Below are positions 43,674-53,107 of a DNA stretch of 64,000 nt, in pieces (position 1 is the stretch's first letter; each line of letters opens with the position of its first letter). The stretch is from Pseudomonas tremae. Lineage in GTDB: Bacteria > Pseudomonadota > Gammaproteobacteria > Pseudomonadales > Pseudomonadaceae. The notes under the pieces are model-generated. The model searched no databases. It worked only from the letters and a program-made list of their open reading frames with translations, and was not told where the DNA came from. The translations under genes were made by a program, and so were the position numbers. The stretch lies in assembly GCF_001401155.1 (NCBI RefSeq), contig NZ_LJRO01000384.1:1-64000 (forward strand). The letters are read 5' to 3'.

Positions 43674-44693
43674 TTATGGCCGCTGGCTACCGGCAACCAG
43701 CACGGGCACTCTCAGCACCTTATTGGCGGCGGTGATGTAAACCCAGTGCTGTGACCCTGTCGAACAAAAAGCGAGGTTGCCTGTGTCCTCGGCATCAACC
43801 TTTAGCCTGCCAAGCAAATCTCCTTTGGCAGAAAACACCTGAACGCCCTCTTTACTGCTGCTCCAGACATTACCCTGCGCATCGACCTTGACCCCATCCG
43901 GGATACCGGGCGCAATGTCAGCGAATACTCTACCGGCGCTCAGCGCGCCATCACGCACTTCATAGACCATGATTCTGTGAGCCAGCTTCGAGTTTTTGAA
44001 GTCATGAGCCAGTTGGGAATCGGCCACGTACAACAGATGTTTATCAGGTGAAAAGGCCAGACCATTGGGCGAATGAAGTCCAGGTGTATCAAGCCTGGTC
44101 AGGGTGTCGCGCTCCGGATCGTAATGGTAGAGATACTCCCCGCCCTGCTCCGGCTTGCCGCCATAGCTCTCTGCCTCGTTCAAGACACCAAAGGTCGGAT
44201 CACTGAACCAGATGCCGCCACGATCATCGACTACGACATCGTTGGGACTGTTCAACCGTTTGCCCTGATACCGATCGACCAGCGTGCGCCATTGACCATC
44301 CGGCTCCTGGCGCACAATCGCACGCTCACCGTGGGAGGCTGCAACGATATGGCCCTTGGAATCCCGCGCCCGCCCATTCTGATAATGAGCAGGATCCAGC
44401 AAGGTGCTGACGCCACCCTGCTCTTTCCAGCTCATGACTTTGTTAGCCTTCACGTCACTCCAGATCACGCCACCATCGGGCAGGCATAAAGGACCTTCCG
44501 CCCACTGCGCATCGGCAGTCAGCAGGTGTGCTTGCGCATCGGGCTGAACAAGTGCCGCAAACCGCGTGTCGAGCGCCTCGACTTTTACGGACGACGTCAC
44601 ATCAGCAGCCATCGCTGCGCCGGCAGCCAAAAGCGCAACACCCAAGACCAGCACTGAGGTTTTCTTGCCCGGATGACTTGAAAATCGATTCAT
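43674..44693 (-). CDS. Periplasmic gluconolactonase / SMP-30 family protein
   Basis: A 339-aa secreted six-bladed propeller lactonase. The start at 44693 gives a Sec signal peptide ending AAGAAMAAD. Mature-protein signatures: GGVIWSDVKANKVMSW, NSPNDVVVDDRGGIWFSDPTFG and HSPNGLAFSPD, holding the metal-ligand Asn and Asp. It hydrolyses aldonolactones such as glucono-lactone in the periplasm, giving acids for the nearby GntP symporter. An upstream in-frame start at 44723 would spoil the signal. Confidence 0.87.
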   Translation of the reverse strand: MNRFSSHPGKKTSVLVLGVALLAAGAAMAADVTSSVKVEALDTRFAALVQPDAQAHLLTADAQWAEGPLCLPDGGVIWSDVKANKVMSWKEQGGVSTLLDPAHYQNGRARDSKGHIVAASHGERAIVRQEPDGQWRTLVDRYQGKRLNSPNDVVVDDRGGIWFSDPTFGVLNEAESYGGKPEQGGEYLYHYDPERDTLTRLDTPGLHSPNGLAFSPDKHLLYVADSQLAHDFKNSKLAHRIMVYEVRDGALSAGRVFADIAPGIPDGVKVDAQGNVWSSSKEGVQVFSAKGDLLGRLKVDAEDTGNLAFCSTGSQHWVYITAANKVLRVPVLVAGSQRP

Positions 44694-44811
44694 GTGCTTC
44701 GTCCTGTCATTCAATAGGCGCAAAGGCCAGAGCCACGTTTGGCAGCAGCTTCAGGCTTGAGTTTCAACGGGCAGATTCATAACCGTATTGAACAATAAGC
44801 CGGAAAGACAA

Positions 44812-44833
44812 GGCCTGCCCATGACGGCAGGCC
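44812..44833 (-). terminator. Terminator after the M20 dipeptidase gene
   Basis: GGCCTGCC / GGCAGGCC stem with a six-base loop, 13 bases past the dipeptidase stop, followed on the minus strand by TTGTCTTT. Confidence 0.6.
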
Positions 44834-44846
44834 CGAAAGGGTCACA

Positions 44847-46586
44847 TCAAAGTGTTGGCAACTGCCCGATGCGCCCCATCATTTCGGTAACGATCTGCAG
44901 GTCCAGCAAGAACTGCTCGGTGGTCTTGAACTCGTTGTCCGTGTGACCGGTGTACTTGACTTCAGGTCTGGCGAGACCGAACTGCACGCCATTTGGCAGT
45001 TCATGTACCGAAGTGGCGCCTGCCGAAGTACCAAACGCATGTTTCATGTCGAGGTTTTCGCTGGCCACGGCGAGCAACGCCTTGACCCACTCACCTTCAG
45101 GGTTGCGATACATGGGCTCGGCAATGGAATAGTCGAAAGCTGGCTTGATAGCGGTTTTCTGGCTCCAGGCCGCCAGCTTGCCGGCAATTTCAGACTTGAG
45201 CACTTCAGGGGATTTCCCCTTGGGCACACGCAAGTTGACCGCCAGTTTGAATGCCTTGTCATCCAGTCCAACGTACGTCAGGGAAGCGGTCAGCGGCCCC
45301 ATGAATTCGTCGGAAAAACCGATGCCGAGCTTTTCGCCCAAATAGTCCAGGCCCCAGTTTTCGGCAGCATAGCGAGCGGCGTCCGTAATATGATTGTGCT
45401 TGAGCGCGACCTTGCCTTCGAGGCTGTTGATGAAGTCCAGCATTCTCGCTACCGGATTGACGCCGGACTCGGGCTCTGATGAGTGAGCGGAAACACCGGT
45501 AACCGTCAGTTTGACGTCCTTGCCTTCAACCCTTGTGGCGATTTCGAAGTTGCCACCATTGCGCTGTACATAATCGGCACCGGCCTGTTGCAGGCTGGCC
45601 GCCAGTTCAGCAGGTTTGTCGCTCACCAGCGTAGCGACCGATTTTGACGGGATCTGATTGGTGGCCATGCCTCCGGTCATCGATACGATCTCGGCGCCCT
45701 CGCCCTGTGCGGCGCGCTTCGCAAAACTCGCCATGACAGTGCCATAGCCCTTTTCCGCGATCACAACCGGATAACCGCCATCCAGTGCCAGGTTGTAAGC
45801 AGGTGTCGGATTACGCTCGAAATAATAGGGAATAGCATCACCAGCGGTTTCTTCGGTGGTGTCTATCAGCAACTTGAAGTTTCTCGCCAGCGGCAGCTTT
45901 TCTTCCTTGATAACTTTCATGGCATAGAGCGAAACAACGATGCCGTTTTTATCATCTTCAGTGCCGCGTCCGTACATGCGATCGCCGATCAAGGTGACGT
46001 GGAACGGGTCCAGACGGGTGCCGTCAGGCAATACCCAGTTCTCCGGCGTCACCGGCACTACGTCGGCATGAACGTGAATACCCACGACTTCATCACCACT
46101 GCCGTCCAGTGAGATTTCATAGACGCGATTATCGATGTTGCGAAACTTCAGGCCGAAGCTTTCGGCGAGGCCCTTGATCTTGTCGGCGATCTTGATGAAC
46201 TCAGGGTTTTCATGCTGAGCCACACCGTCTACACGAACTGTCGGAATGGCGACCAGTTCGCGCAGGGTCTCCGTGGCGGCGCTGCCGTATTTCATCCGCG
46301 CATAAAGGCCGAGCAGGCGATGAATTTCGTTCTGCTGATCTTCGGACAGCTTTTTGTTGTCGAGGAAGGCGCTAATCGCAGGACCGATATTGGCACTTTT
46401 GGCGACGTCATCCTTGGCCAGATTTCCCAGAAACTGCCTGAAGTCAGTGACCGGGGTATTACTGAACGTCTTGACGATGACGGCACTTTGTTGCGCACTG
46501 AGATTGGCAAAGGCCGAAGTGGAAACCACCGAGAGACTGGCCAGCACCAGCGTGGCTGCGGCCAGTTTTTTGAGGGCAAAGTTCAT
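44847..46586 (-). CDS. M20-family dipeptidase, exported
   Basis: A 579-aa zinc metallopeptidase. The start at 46586 gives a Sec signal (LAAATLVLASLSVVSTSAFA). Metal-site motifs: HVHADVVPV (His and Asp), YGRGTEDDKNG (bridging Asp) and DTTEETAGDAI (catalytic Glu). The central lid domain follows. Its length and layout match Xaa-His/PepV-like dipeptidases, and it probably trims peptides in the periplasm. A longer frame from 46733 adds 49 residues that do not look like coding sequence. Confidence 0.88.
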   Translation of the reverse strand: MNFALKKLAAATLVLASLSVVSTSAFANLSAQQSAVIVKTFSNTPVTDFRQFLGNLAKDDVAKSANIGPAISAFLDNKKLSEDQQNEIHRLLGLYARMKYGSAATETLRELVAIPTVRVDGVAQHENPEFIKIADKIKGLAESFGLKFRNIDNRVYEISLDGSGDEVVGIHVHADVVPVTPENWVLPDGTRLDPFHVTLIGDRMYGRGTEDDKNGIVVSLYAMKVIKEEKLPLARNFKLLIDTTEETAGDAIPYYFERNPTPAYNLALDGGYPVVIAEKGYGTVMASFAKRAAQGEGAEIVSMTGGMATNQIPSKSVATLVSDKPAELAASLQQAGADYVQRNGGNFEIATRVEGKDVKLTVTGVSAHSSEPESGVNPVARMLDFINSLEGKVALKHNHITDAARYAAENWGLDYLGEKLGIGFSDEFMGPLTASLTYVGLDDKAFKLAVNLRVPKGKSPEVLKSEIAGKLAAWSQKTAIKPAFDYSIAEPMYRNPEGEWVKALLAVASENLDMKHAFGTSAGATSVHELPNGVQFGLARPEVKYTGHTDNEFKTTEQFLLDLQIVTEMMGRIGQLPTL

Positions 46587-46871
46587 TATTGAAAGCATTC
46601 CTTGGCAGGCATGAAGAGGAATATCTGATCGATCGATCAGAAAGCTTTCAAACTTACACCACAAGACAACATTGCGGGAACCCCGATATGGCATACAGAA
46701 CCTGCGAGAAGCGACGCACTGTTTTCCTCGCACATTGAAGACTTCACGTCCTGTTGCACAGCGCAGCAGACACTGTTGGACCCCGCCCCGACTGTGACAT
46801 CATCCACGCCTGTCTGTGAATTTGCACAGGCCATGGAACGACGATATTCCCACACACGGAAGGAAAACAAA

Positions 46872-47852
46872 GTGCATTCAAGAAACCGGCTGGCAGCGTT
46901 ACTGATGTCGATAAGCCTCTCCCTCATCGGGTGTGACAAAAGCGACGCACCTCAAAACGTCTTACAGCCCGGCAGCCCGCCGCAACAGCAAATGAGCGCC
47001 GAACAGGCAGAGGTCGAGAAGTACAATAAGTACGTGAAAGCGGCCAATTACGGCGCTGACTTTGGTGAGTTGCTGGAGAGTCGTCTGAACGAATACCCGA
47101 AGAAGCTTGCGCCGGGTAAAAAACTGACCAGTTACGATCTGTTCACCGCCTACTCCATCAATGGCTGGCAACAGAACCTGAAAGAAGCGCTCGCCATCGA
47201 GTCCCCCATGCCGGAACTGGATGAGCCAGCCAAAGGCATGCTGGATGCATTGGCCAGGCTGGAGCCAATCCACGCCGAACTTGAAAACTATGCACAGTCC
47301 AAAGGCTTTCTTGCCGACGATGGGAAGAAGGCCCGTGACATGGAACCTGCACTTGAAGCCGGGATGAAGGATGTCGCAACCTCTCAAGCCGCTTTTTTTG
47401 ACGGAATAAGCAAGCGCGACGACATCAACATCCGCACTGCATTTGAAAGCGCAGAAAAAGACTCGCAGGCCTACTACCGAGCCGGCATCGTAGTGTATGC
47501 AAAAGAGTCTGCACGACTGGCCGGTGAGTTCTTCAAGAACGCCGGAAGCGAAGAAACAGCAAAGCCTTTCGAAGCAAGCCTGAACAAAACAGCGCAGATG
47601 ATCGAGAACTGGGACAAGAAGTCCCGTGCGCAAAAACGTCCGATTGGCTGCGTTTCCATCATGAACGACCTGAACGGCTTCGTCGGCAAAGGACGTGAGG
47701 CCATCAGCGATGCGCGAAGCGGTAATTACAAACGTGAAAACAGCAGCGAGATGCACTGGAGAGTGGCCAACCCGATCAAGCGTGGCTACGACGATGTACA
47801 AAGCGCTTTCGGTCGCCTGATCAACAGCATGAACAACGATGAGTGCATTTAA
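46872..47852 (+). CDS. DUF3829-type lipoprotein
   Basis: A 326-aa lipoprotein of unknown function. The start is GTG 46872 after AAGGAAA, giving a signal peptide with lipobox LIGC. The mature protein is helical, begins its conserved part at VEKYNKYVKAANYG, and has KESARLAGEFFKNA and GRLINSMN-type helices. This suits DUF3829 envelope proteins. No partner gene is adjacent. Confidence 0.72.
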   Translation: MHSRNRLAALLMSISLSLIGCDKSDAPQNVLQPGSPPQQQMSAEQAEVEKYNKYVKAANYGADFGELLESRLNEYPKKLAPGKKLTSYDLFTAYSINGWQQNLKEALAIESPMPELDEPAKGMLDALARLEPIHAELENYAQSKGFLADDGKKARDMEPALEAGMKDVATSQAAFFDGISKRDDINIRTAFESAEKDSQAYYRAGIVVYAKESARLAGEFFKNAGSEETAKPFEASLNKTAQMIENWDKKSRAQKRPIGCVSIMNDLNGFVGKGREAISDARSGNYKRENSSEMHWRVANPIKRGYDDVQSAFGRLINSMNNDECI

Positions 47853-47929
47853 CGTCACACGGTCACTCGCAGGATGCGCGAGGACTTCATTGAAGGGCAT
47901 CCTGCGAGACATCTCATGAGAGCGCTCGA

Positions 47930-48904
47930 ATGATCATGTTGCTGCGCTACCTTAAAGCTCGCTTCGGTCACAAACCTCCTGCACCGCCGCCTCTGTCTGC
48001 CAGTGCCCCGGCTACCGAGCCAGTGAATCAGGGGCAACTTATGTCTCGCGTGCAACAGAACCTGGCCTGGCTGCCGGTTTATAAAGAGCCTGAGCCGTTA
48101 AATCTAGCGCCCCCCGCCTGCCCGCCCTTGGGCAGGGAAAACGAGCCATTGCTTGCCCGCTACCGCGCTTACATCACGCAGGTAGAACATGCAGACAGAT
48201 CCACGCAGGACGATACATCCCGTGAAACAGGGCGCAAGTTAGCTCAAGAGTTACTCGATACGGCAATCACCTTGGCCAGTATGAAAGCCGATAGTTCGCC
48301 CTCTATGTACTGGCTGATACAATCCGCAGCCATCGCCTCACTGTTTGCTGACGGCGTCCAATCGCAAGCGTTTCAGTATTACAGAGAACAACTGCAGCAG
48401 TACAAGAACGCACGAAAGACCGCCGGGCAAGTAATGGCGTTTGATATCTATGTGGAACGGCATACGCCAAAGCACGTCAGGACGTTCCTGCCACACCCGT
48501 CAAGCGAGACGCGCTCACCCGACGAACCTGTACCAACGCCTGAGGATATCGATGAACTGTTGTCGTATCTGCCACGGTTGTACCCCTGCGGGATAGCCAT
48601 CAAGACGTATGTCGTCAAGGAGAACACGTATTGGCCGGAGTACTTCCAGGTCGTAAACGACTTCTATCGTGCCGCAGGCAAAGACTGCTGGACAGACGTT
48701 GATTATATAAGTCATGGCGCAGGAGACATACTCGAAAACGATGCTTATATCACTCAGGCAAACCTTGCAGACATAAAAACCATGCTCACCTATTGCACCA
48801 GGGGCGAACGCTTTTGCGATGGACACCATGGCGGAATGATCGAGAAAGGCTACATTATCAAGATCCTGCACAGACTGACCATACTGCGCGGCATGTACGA
48901 CTGA
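47930..48904 (+). CDS. Uncharacterised protein with DUF6508-like C-terminus
   Basis: A 324-aa soluble protein I cannot assign with confidence. The N-terminus (1-60) is Pro/Ala-rich. The middle is helical, and the C-terminal part (about 285-320) reads RGERFCDGHHGGMIEKGYI followed by a Leu/Ile-rich helix. That ending recalls DUF6508 proteins. A coordinate check shows no coupled neighbour: it starts 77 bases after the lipoprotein stop. It could be an immunity-like or regulatory protein, but nothing in the sequence proves it. Confidence 0.6.
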   Translation: MIMLLRYLKARFGHKPPAPPPLSASAPATEPVNQGQLMSRVQQNLAWLPVYKEPEPLNLAPPACPPLGRENEPLLARYRAYITQVEHADRSTQDDTSRETGRKLAQELLDTAITLASMKADSSPSMYWLIQSAAIASLFADGVQSQAFQYYREQLQQYKNARKTAGQVMAFDIYVERHTPKHVRTFLPHPSSETRSPDEPVPTPEDIDELLSYLPRLYPCGIAIKTYVVKENTYWPEYFQVVNDFYRAAGKDCWTDVDYISHGAGDILENDAYITQANLADIKTMLTYCTRGERFCDGHHGGMIEKGYIIKILHRLTILRGMYD

Positions 48905-48997
48905 CGCTCAGGCCTTAATCGCGAACCGAACGTCTACTGCGACGAGAGAATGAGAGGTGTCTGGTGCGCACGCTTATCGCGCTTATCACATAAAACT

Positions 48998-49423
48998 CTA
49001 TCTTTCGAATGACTTCAGTAGTGTATTACGGCTCCAGGGCCCGCAGTAGTCGGGGAGACACGCGATCAGCTTGTAACCGCAGCGCGCATACCACTTGGCG
49101 ACATCGTCATCCAGCGTTTCGATTAAAGCGTCCACACAGCCTCGCTCGATGGCCAAACCTTCAATCCTGCGCAACGTCTCTGCCCCCAGGCCCTTTCCGC
49201 GAGACTGAGCGTCAATCCACAGGTAGCTCACGAAGAGTCGCCGGAACTCGGTGCGACCTGTCGCACCGCCAATCAGTAGATCGTTTTCCATGACCATGCA
49301 GGCGATCAGGTCAGCCAGCCCCCCTTTCGCCTCTGACATTGCGCGACCGTGTTTCAAGACCTCGGCACCCACGACCTGAATTTGATCATTGGTAATCTGT
49401 ACGCCTGTAAGCCACTCCCTCAT
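48998..49423 (-). CDS. GNAT-family N-acetyltransferase
   Basis: A 141-aa acetyltransferase with SYLWIDAQSRGKGLGAETL (motif A, acetyl-CoA binding) and WYARCGYKLI near the C-terminus. The central GGATGRTEFRRLFV suits the short GNAT subgroup. Acceptor unknown. It is a single gene with no clear operon partner. Confidence 0.8.
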   Translation of the reverse strand: MREWLTGVQITNDQIQVVGAEVLKHGRAMSEAKGGLADLIACMVMENDLLIGGATGRTEFRRLFVSYLWIDAQSRGKGLGAETLRRIEGLAIERGCVDALIETLDDDVAKWYARCGYKLIACLPDYCGPWSRNTLLKSFER

Positions 49424-49576
49424 GTCATCTATTCCTTTATTTTCGGCAGAAAATACATGAGCAAGATAAAGGCCAACCAGACGGTCAACATGCTGAATTC
49501 TTCAGCCACTGACAAGTCCGAGTATTAATGGGCGACAGCAACAGATCGTCCGCTCATCTATTACGAGGGCATCCCG

Positions 49577-49786
49577 ATGACTACTGCATTCAAGGTTGGC
49601 GACGCTGTACGCTGGAATTCCGAAGCGGGCGAGATACACGGCAAGGTCACGAAAGTGCATGTAAAGGATGTCGAATTCATGGGCAAACACCGGCCGGCCT
49701 CCAAGGATGAGCCGCAGTTCGAAGTGAAGAGCGACAAGACCGGGCATTTGGCGATGCACCATGCGGAAGCGCTCAAGCTCGCTTGA
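49577..49786 (+). CDS. DUF2945 (HVA1/Tudor-like) small protein
   Basis: A 69-aa protein with the single-domain pattern FKVGDAVRWNSEAGEIHGKV, KHRPASKDEPQFEVKSDKTG and a C-terminal AMHHAEALKL. It belongs to the DUF2945 or hypervirulence-associated Tudor-like family. RBS GAGGG. Role unknown. Confidence 0.8.
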   Translation: MTTAFKVGDAVRWNSEAGEIHGKVTKVHVKDVEFMGKHRPASKDEPQFEVKSDKTGHLAMHHAEALKLA

Positions 49787-49848
49787 GCGTTAATAAAGTA
49801 CGAGGCACATGCGCCACGATCTGAAAACAGTTGTAAGCACCTGACGTG

Positions 49849-49878
49849 CTGGCGCTTTGGGTGTTTTCAAAGCGCCAG
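49849..49878. terminator. Bidirectional terminator between the DUF2945 and sodC genes
   Basis: CTGGCGCTTTG / CAAAGCGCCAG, an 11-bp perfect stem with an eight-base loop, lying between convergent genes. Confidence 0.65.
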
Positions 49879-49908
49879 ACGGCGGAACTGTTTTTCAGAA
49901 GGCCCTTA

Positions 49909-50436
49909 TCAGATCACACCGCACGCTGCACGGTCCCCGCCGCCGCCCAATGGCTTGGGCATGTCGGAGTGGTTATCGCCGCCAGCATGGACCATTAATG
50001 CGTGGCCTTTGATTTCTGACAGCTTTTTCAGGCGCGGAGCCAATACCGGGTAGTTCGCGGTGCCGTCGGCCATGACATACAGCGCAGGCAGATCGCCCAA
50101 GTGGCCATTTGCGTAAGGACCAAGATGCTTGCCGGTCTTGGCAGGATCAAAGTGGCCGCCCGCTGCCAGGGCAGCAACCTTCACGCCGTCTTTGGTGCCT
50201 GCATCGCAACTGCCGTTTTCATGCACATGAAAGCCATGAACGCCTGCGGGCAGGTCAGTCAGTTTAGGCGTGAACAGCAAGCCATATTCCGTTTCGCTCA
50301 CAGAGACACTGCCGATGGGTTTGGGTGCGCCATCTGCACTGACGAGATTGATCGGAACGTCCAGCGATGCAGCCTGAACGCTGAAGGAAAATACGCCAAG
50401 CAGGCCTAGCCAAAGATGAGGTTTCATAGGTTTCAA
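49909..50436 (-). CDS. sodC: Periplasmic Cu/Zn superoxide dismutase
   Basis: A 175-aa exported SOD. The Sec signal ends near FSVQAASL. Copper ligands sit in GFHVHENGSC, zinc ligands in GGHFDP and the loop LGPYANGHLGDLP, and the last copper His in GHALMVHAGGDNHSD. Cys in ENGSC and DRAACGVI form the structural disulphide. It removes superoxide in the periplasm, which is useful against the plant oxidative burst. Confidence 0.93.
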   Translation of the reverse strand: MKPMKPHLWLGLLGVFSFSVQAASLDVPINLVSADGAPKPIGSVSVSETEYGLLFTPKLTDLPAGVHGFHVHENGSCDAGTKDGVKVAALAAGGHFDPAKTGKHLGPYANGHLGDLPALYVMADGTANYPVLAPRLKKLSEIKGHALMVHAGGDNHSDMPKPLGGGGDRAACGVI

Positions 50437-50637
50437 TGCGTCCCTGATCAGGTAATCGAAAGGGACGTTGCTTCAGGCAAGGTGAGTCTGTAAGCCGCGC
50501 AACGTCCTTGAGGTCACAGAGGGTGTGACCAGAATCAGCGCAATTCTATGCAAAAAGATGAGCGAGGACCGCTCGGGAAAGTAATGCAAAACGTCACAAC
50601 CGACCTGCCGACATTTGTCGACAGGTCGGTGATAGAG

Positions 50638-50665
50638 CCCTTTGCGCGGCTGTCCGCGCAAAGGG
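50638..50665 (-). terminator. Terminator after the alcohol dehydrogenase gene
   Basis: CCCTTTGCGCGG / CCGCGCAAAGGG, a 12-bp perfect stem with loop CTGT. It lies just past the dehydrogenase stop. A second perfect hairpin (CCGACCTGTCGAC-type) lies at 50601-50629. Confidence 0.7.
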
Positions 50666-50682
50666 CCAGCGCTGAAAGCTAC

Positions 50683-51693
50683 TCAGATATCCAGGCAGAT
50701 CTTGCCGAAATGCTGGTTGGTCTCCTGATACTTGAACGCTTCGACAATGTCGGTCATCGGGAACGAACGATCCATGACCGGGCGCATGCCGTTGGCATCG
50801 ATTGCGCGAATCATATCCTGCTGCTGAGTGCGGCTGCCCACCAGAACTCCCTGCATGCGAAGCTGCTTGACCAGCGCCGGGACGAACTCCAGTTGACCGG
50901 CTACACCACTCAGAATACCGATGACCGAGATGTGGCCAGCAACGCGTGCTGCGTTCATGGAATGCTGCAACGTAGACGGACCGCCTACGTCAATGATGTG
51001 ATCGACACCACGGCCGCCAGTCAGCTTGCGGGCCGTCTCACCCCAATTGCTGTCCTTGCGATAGTTGATCAGGTGATCGGCACCCATTGCCTGCAGACGC
51101 TCAAGTTTTTCATCACTGGAAGACGTTGCGATCACGGTTGCGCCTACCATTTTGGCGAACTGCAAGGCGAAGATCGACACGCCTCCAGTGCCTTGCACCA
51201 ACACAGTGTCACCGGCTTTCAACGCATCATCGACCATCAACGCGCGCCATGCAGTCAGGCCCGCAGTGGTCAGGGTAGATGCTTCGGCATGGCTGTAGCC
51301 CACTGGTGCATGGGTAAAAGAGGTCGCACGGGCAGTCACCTGCTCACGGGCATAACCGTCGACGCCATCACCAGGAACGGTGACGAACCCCTCAACCAAC
51401 GGCTCACCGCTGATCCATTCAGGGAAGAACGTGCTGACCACGGAATCGCCAACCTTGAACTCGCTGACGCCCTCGCCTATGGCAGTCACGACGCCTGCAC
51501 CGTCGGCCATGGGAATGCGGTTCTCGCTCGGTGCCCACATGCCGGTAACGACAGCGTAGTCATGATAATTGAGCGAATTGGCATGCAGACGCACGGTGAT
51601 TTCGCCGGACTTCGGTGCCAGCACTTCGCTTTCGCCAACGCTGACCTGATCGTAGCCGCCGCCAGCCTGCACGTAGATGGTTGTGTTGCTCAT
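50683..51693 (-). CDS. Zinc-type or quinone oxidoreductase-like alcohol dehydrogenase
   Basis: A 336-aa medium-chain dehydrogenase. The N-terminal GroES-like domain contains ANSLNYHDYAVVTG, and the Rossmann domain has the motif VLVQGTGGVSIFALQFAKMVGA (cited by GTGGVS). The catalytic zinc Cys seen in true alcohol dehydrogenases is not evident (NYHDY in its place), so it resembles the quinone-oxidoreductase side. ATG 51693 follows AGGAG. The ArsR gene lies just upstream on the same strand and may control both. Confidence 0.82.
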   Translation of the reverse strand: MSNTTIYVQAGGGYDQVSVGESEVLAPKSGEITVRLHANSLNYHDYAVVTGMWAPSENRIPMADGAGVVTAIGEGVSEFKVGDSVVSTFFPEWISGEPLVEGFVTVPGDGVDGYAREQVTARATSFTHAPVGYSHAEASTLTTAGLTAWRALMVDDALKAGDTVLVQGTGGVSIFALQFAKMVGATVIATSSSDEKLERLQAMGADHLINYRKDSNWGETARKLTGGRGVDHIIDVGGPSTLQHSMNAARVAGHISVIGILSGVAGQLEFVPALVKQLRMQGVLVGSRTQQQDMIRAIDANGMRPVMDRSFPMTDIVEAFKYQETNQHFGKICLDI

Positions 51694-51749
51694 GGTCAAT
51701 CTCCTATCAATTCAACATTACGCAAAATGACGAAATGTATAAATAAAAC

Positions 51750-52058
51750 TTATAGTTCTTTCTTGAGCCTATCGGCAAACCGGTCGATGGCCTGTTCGTC
51801 ACGACGGAAGTAAGTCCACTTGCCAATCCTCGTTGCCTGAACCAGCCCGGCACGCTGCAGAATGGCCAGGTGCGCGGATGCGGTGGAGGCCGACAGACTG
51901 GCCTTGGCCTGAATATGCGACACGCACACCCCTATCGCCGGATCACCGTGGTCCTGTGGAGGAAAGTGGGCTTGCGGGTCTTTCAGCCACTCCATGATCA
52001 ACATGCGAGTGTCATTGCCGACCGCTTTGATTTGCTCAAGAATCATGGGGGACAACAT
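51750..52058 (-). CDS. ArsR-family transcriptional regulator
   Basis: A 102-aa winged-helix protein: VGNDTRMLIMEWL near the start, then CVSHIQAKASLSASTASAHLAILQRAGLV as the recognition region, and GKWTYFRRDEQ as the wing. It lies 56 bases before the alcohol dehydrogenase gene in the same direction. One Cys and a His (CVSH) could sense an electrophile or metal, but this is speculation. Confidence 0.85.
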   Translation of the reverse strand: MLSPMILEQIKAVGNDTRMLIMEWLKDPQAHFPPQDHGDPAIGVCVSHIQAKASLSASTASAHLAILQRAGLVQATRIGKWTYFRRDEQAIDRFADRLKKEL

Positions 52059-52202
52059 TACGCTTTTTTACGAAATGTTCAACCCCTTTGTAGAAGAAAT
52101 ACCCGTGGCACAGAAATTGATTACTGCTTCACACCGGTGTGACAAATGAAGCACTCTGTCGACCTTATAAAATCAAATGCACTGCCGCGAGCATCCCGCC
52201 CC

Positions 52203-52991
52203 ATGATCAATCTGAAATACAGCGCACTGACCGCCCTGCTTTTGGGCATCACAGGTCTGGCTCAGGCTGAGGACTCAGCCTCGCACCTGGACAAGGTTCT
52301 GCAGGAGGGCCAACTGTCGGTCTGCACCACAGGCGACTACAAACCCTACACATTGCTGCGTGAAGATGGTGAATACGAAGGCATCGACATCACCATGGCG
52401 CGCTCGCTGGCCAAGAGCCTTGGAGTAAAAGTGCAGTGGGTGCCCACGACCTGGAAGACCCTGATGCCGGACATGATTGCCGGGAAGTGCGACATTGGCA
52501 TGGGTGGTATTTCAGTCAGCCTGGAGCGGCAGAAGAAAGCCTTCTTCAGCAATACCCTGGATGTCGATGGCAAGATTGCGCTGGTGCGCTGCGAAGATCA
52601 GGCGTCGTATCAGACCGTCGAGCAGATCAACCAGCCTTCAGTGCGCTTGATCGAACCCGCCGGCGGCACCAATGAAGCGTTCGCTCGTGCTCACCTGCCG
52701 AAGGCCTCGCTGGCTTTTCACGACAACAAGACCATCTTCCAGGAGTTGCTGGATAAAAAAGCCGATGTGATGATCACCGACGCCTCAGAAGCGCTTTACC
52801 AACAGAAACGCATGCCGGGTCTGTGCGCAGTCAACCCGACCCGTTACATGCAATACGGTGAAAAGGCTTACCTCCTGCCCCGCGACGACATGGCCTGGAA
52901 AAGCTATGTGGATCAATGGCTGCACCTGAGCAAGGCCACCGGTGAGTACCAGCAGGCGCTGGGTGAGTGGCTGGCGGTGCCTGTCGAATAG
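52203..52991 (+). CDS. Periplasmic PheC-like cyclohexadienyl dehydratase / solute-binding protein
   Basis: A 262-aa exported family 3 solute-binding-fold protein. It has a Sec signal (ALTALLLGITGLAQA), then CTTGDYKPYTL, the sugar/amino-acid-binding motif MGGISVSLERQKKAFFS, EPAGGTNEAFARAHLP and YLLPRDDMAWKSYVDQWLHL. The GGTNEKF-like and SISLERQ-like segments agree with P. aeruginosa PheC, which makes phenylpyruvate or phenylalanine from prephenate or arogenate in the periplasm. A plain amino-acid binding protein is the alternative. An earlier ATG at 52146 is possible. Confidence 0.75.
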   Translation: MINLKYSALTALLLGITGLAQAEDSASHLDKVLQEGQLSVCTTGDYKPYTLLREDGEYEGIDITMARSLAKSLGVKVQWVPTTWKTLMPDMIAGKCDIGMGGISVSLERQKKAFFSNTLDVDGKIALVRCEDQASYQTVEQINQPSVRLIEPAGGTNEAFARAHLPKASLAFHDNKTIFQELLDKKADVMITDASEALYQQKRMPGLCAVNPTRYMQYGEKAYLLPRDDMAWKSYVDQWLHLSKATGEYQQALGEWLAVPVE

Positions 52992-53107
52992 GCAGACCGA
53001 GCGGTCCGTGGAATTGGCTTGCTGCGTGCGTGATGCACAATGGTTGCAAGGCGTGTCCCGGTGAAATAGCTTGTTGCAGACCAATACCCGGAAGGCAGTC
53101 CACGAGC

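Noticed and set aside
50548..51813. 421-codon open frame opposite the alcohol dehydrogenase
   Set aside because: Antisense to a clear dehydrogenase with correct ribosome site; the translation has no recognisable domain.
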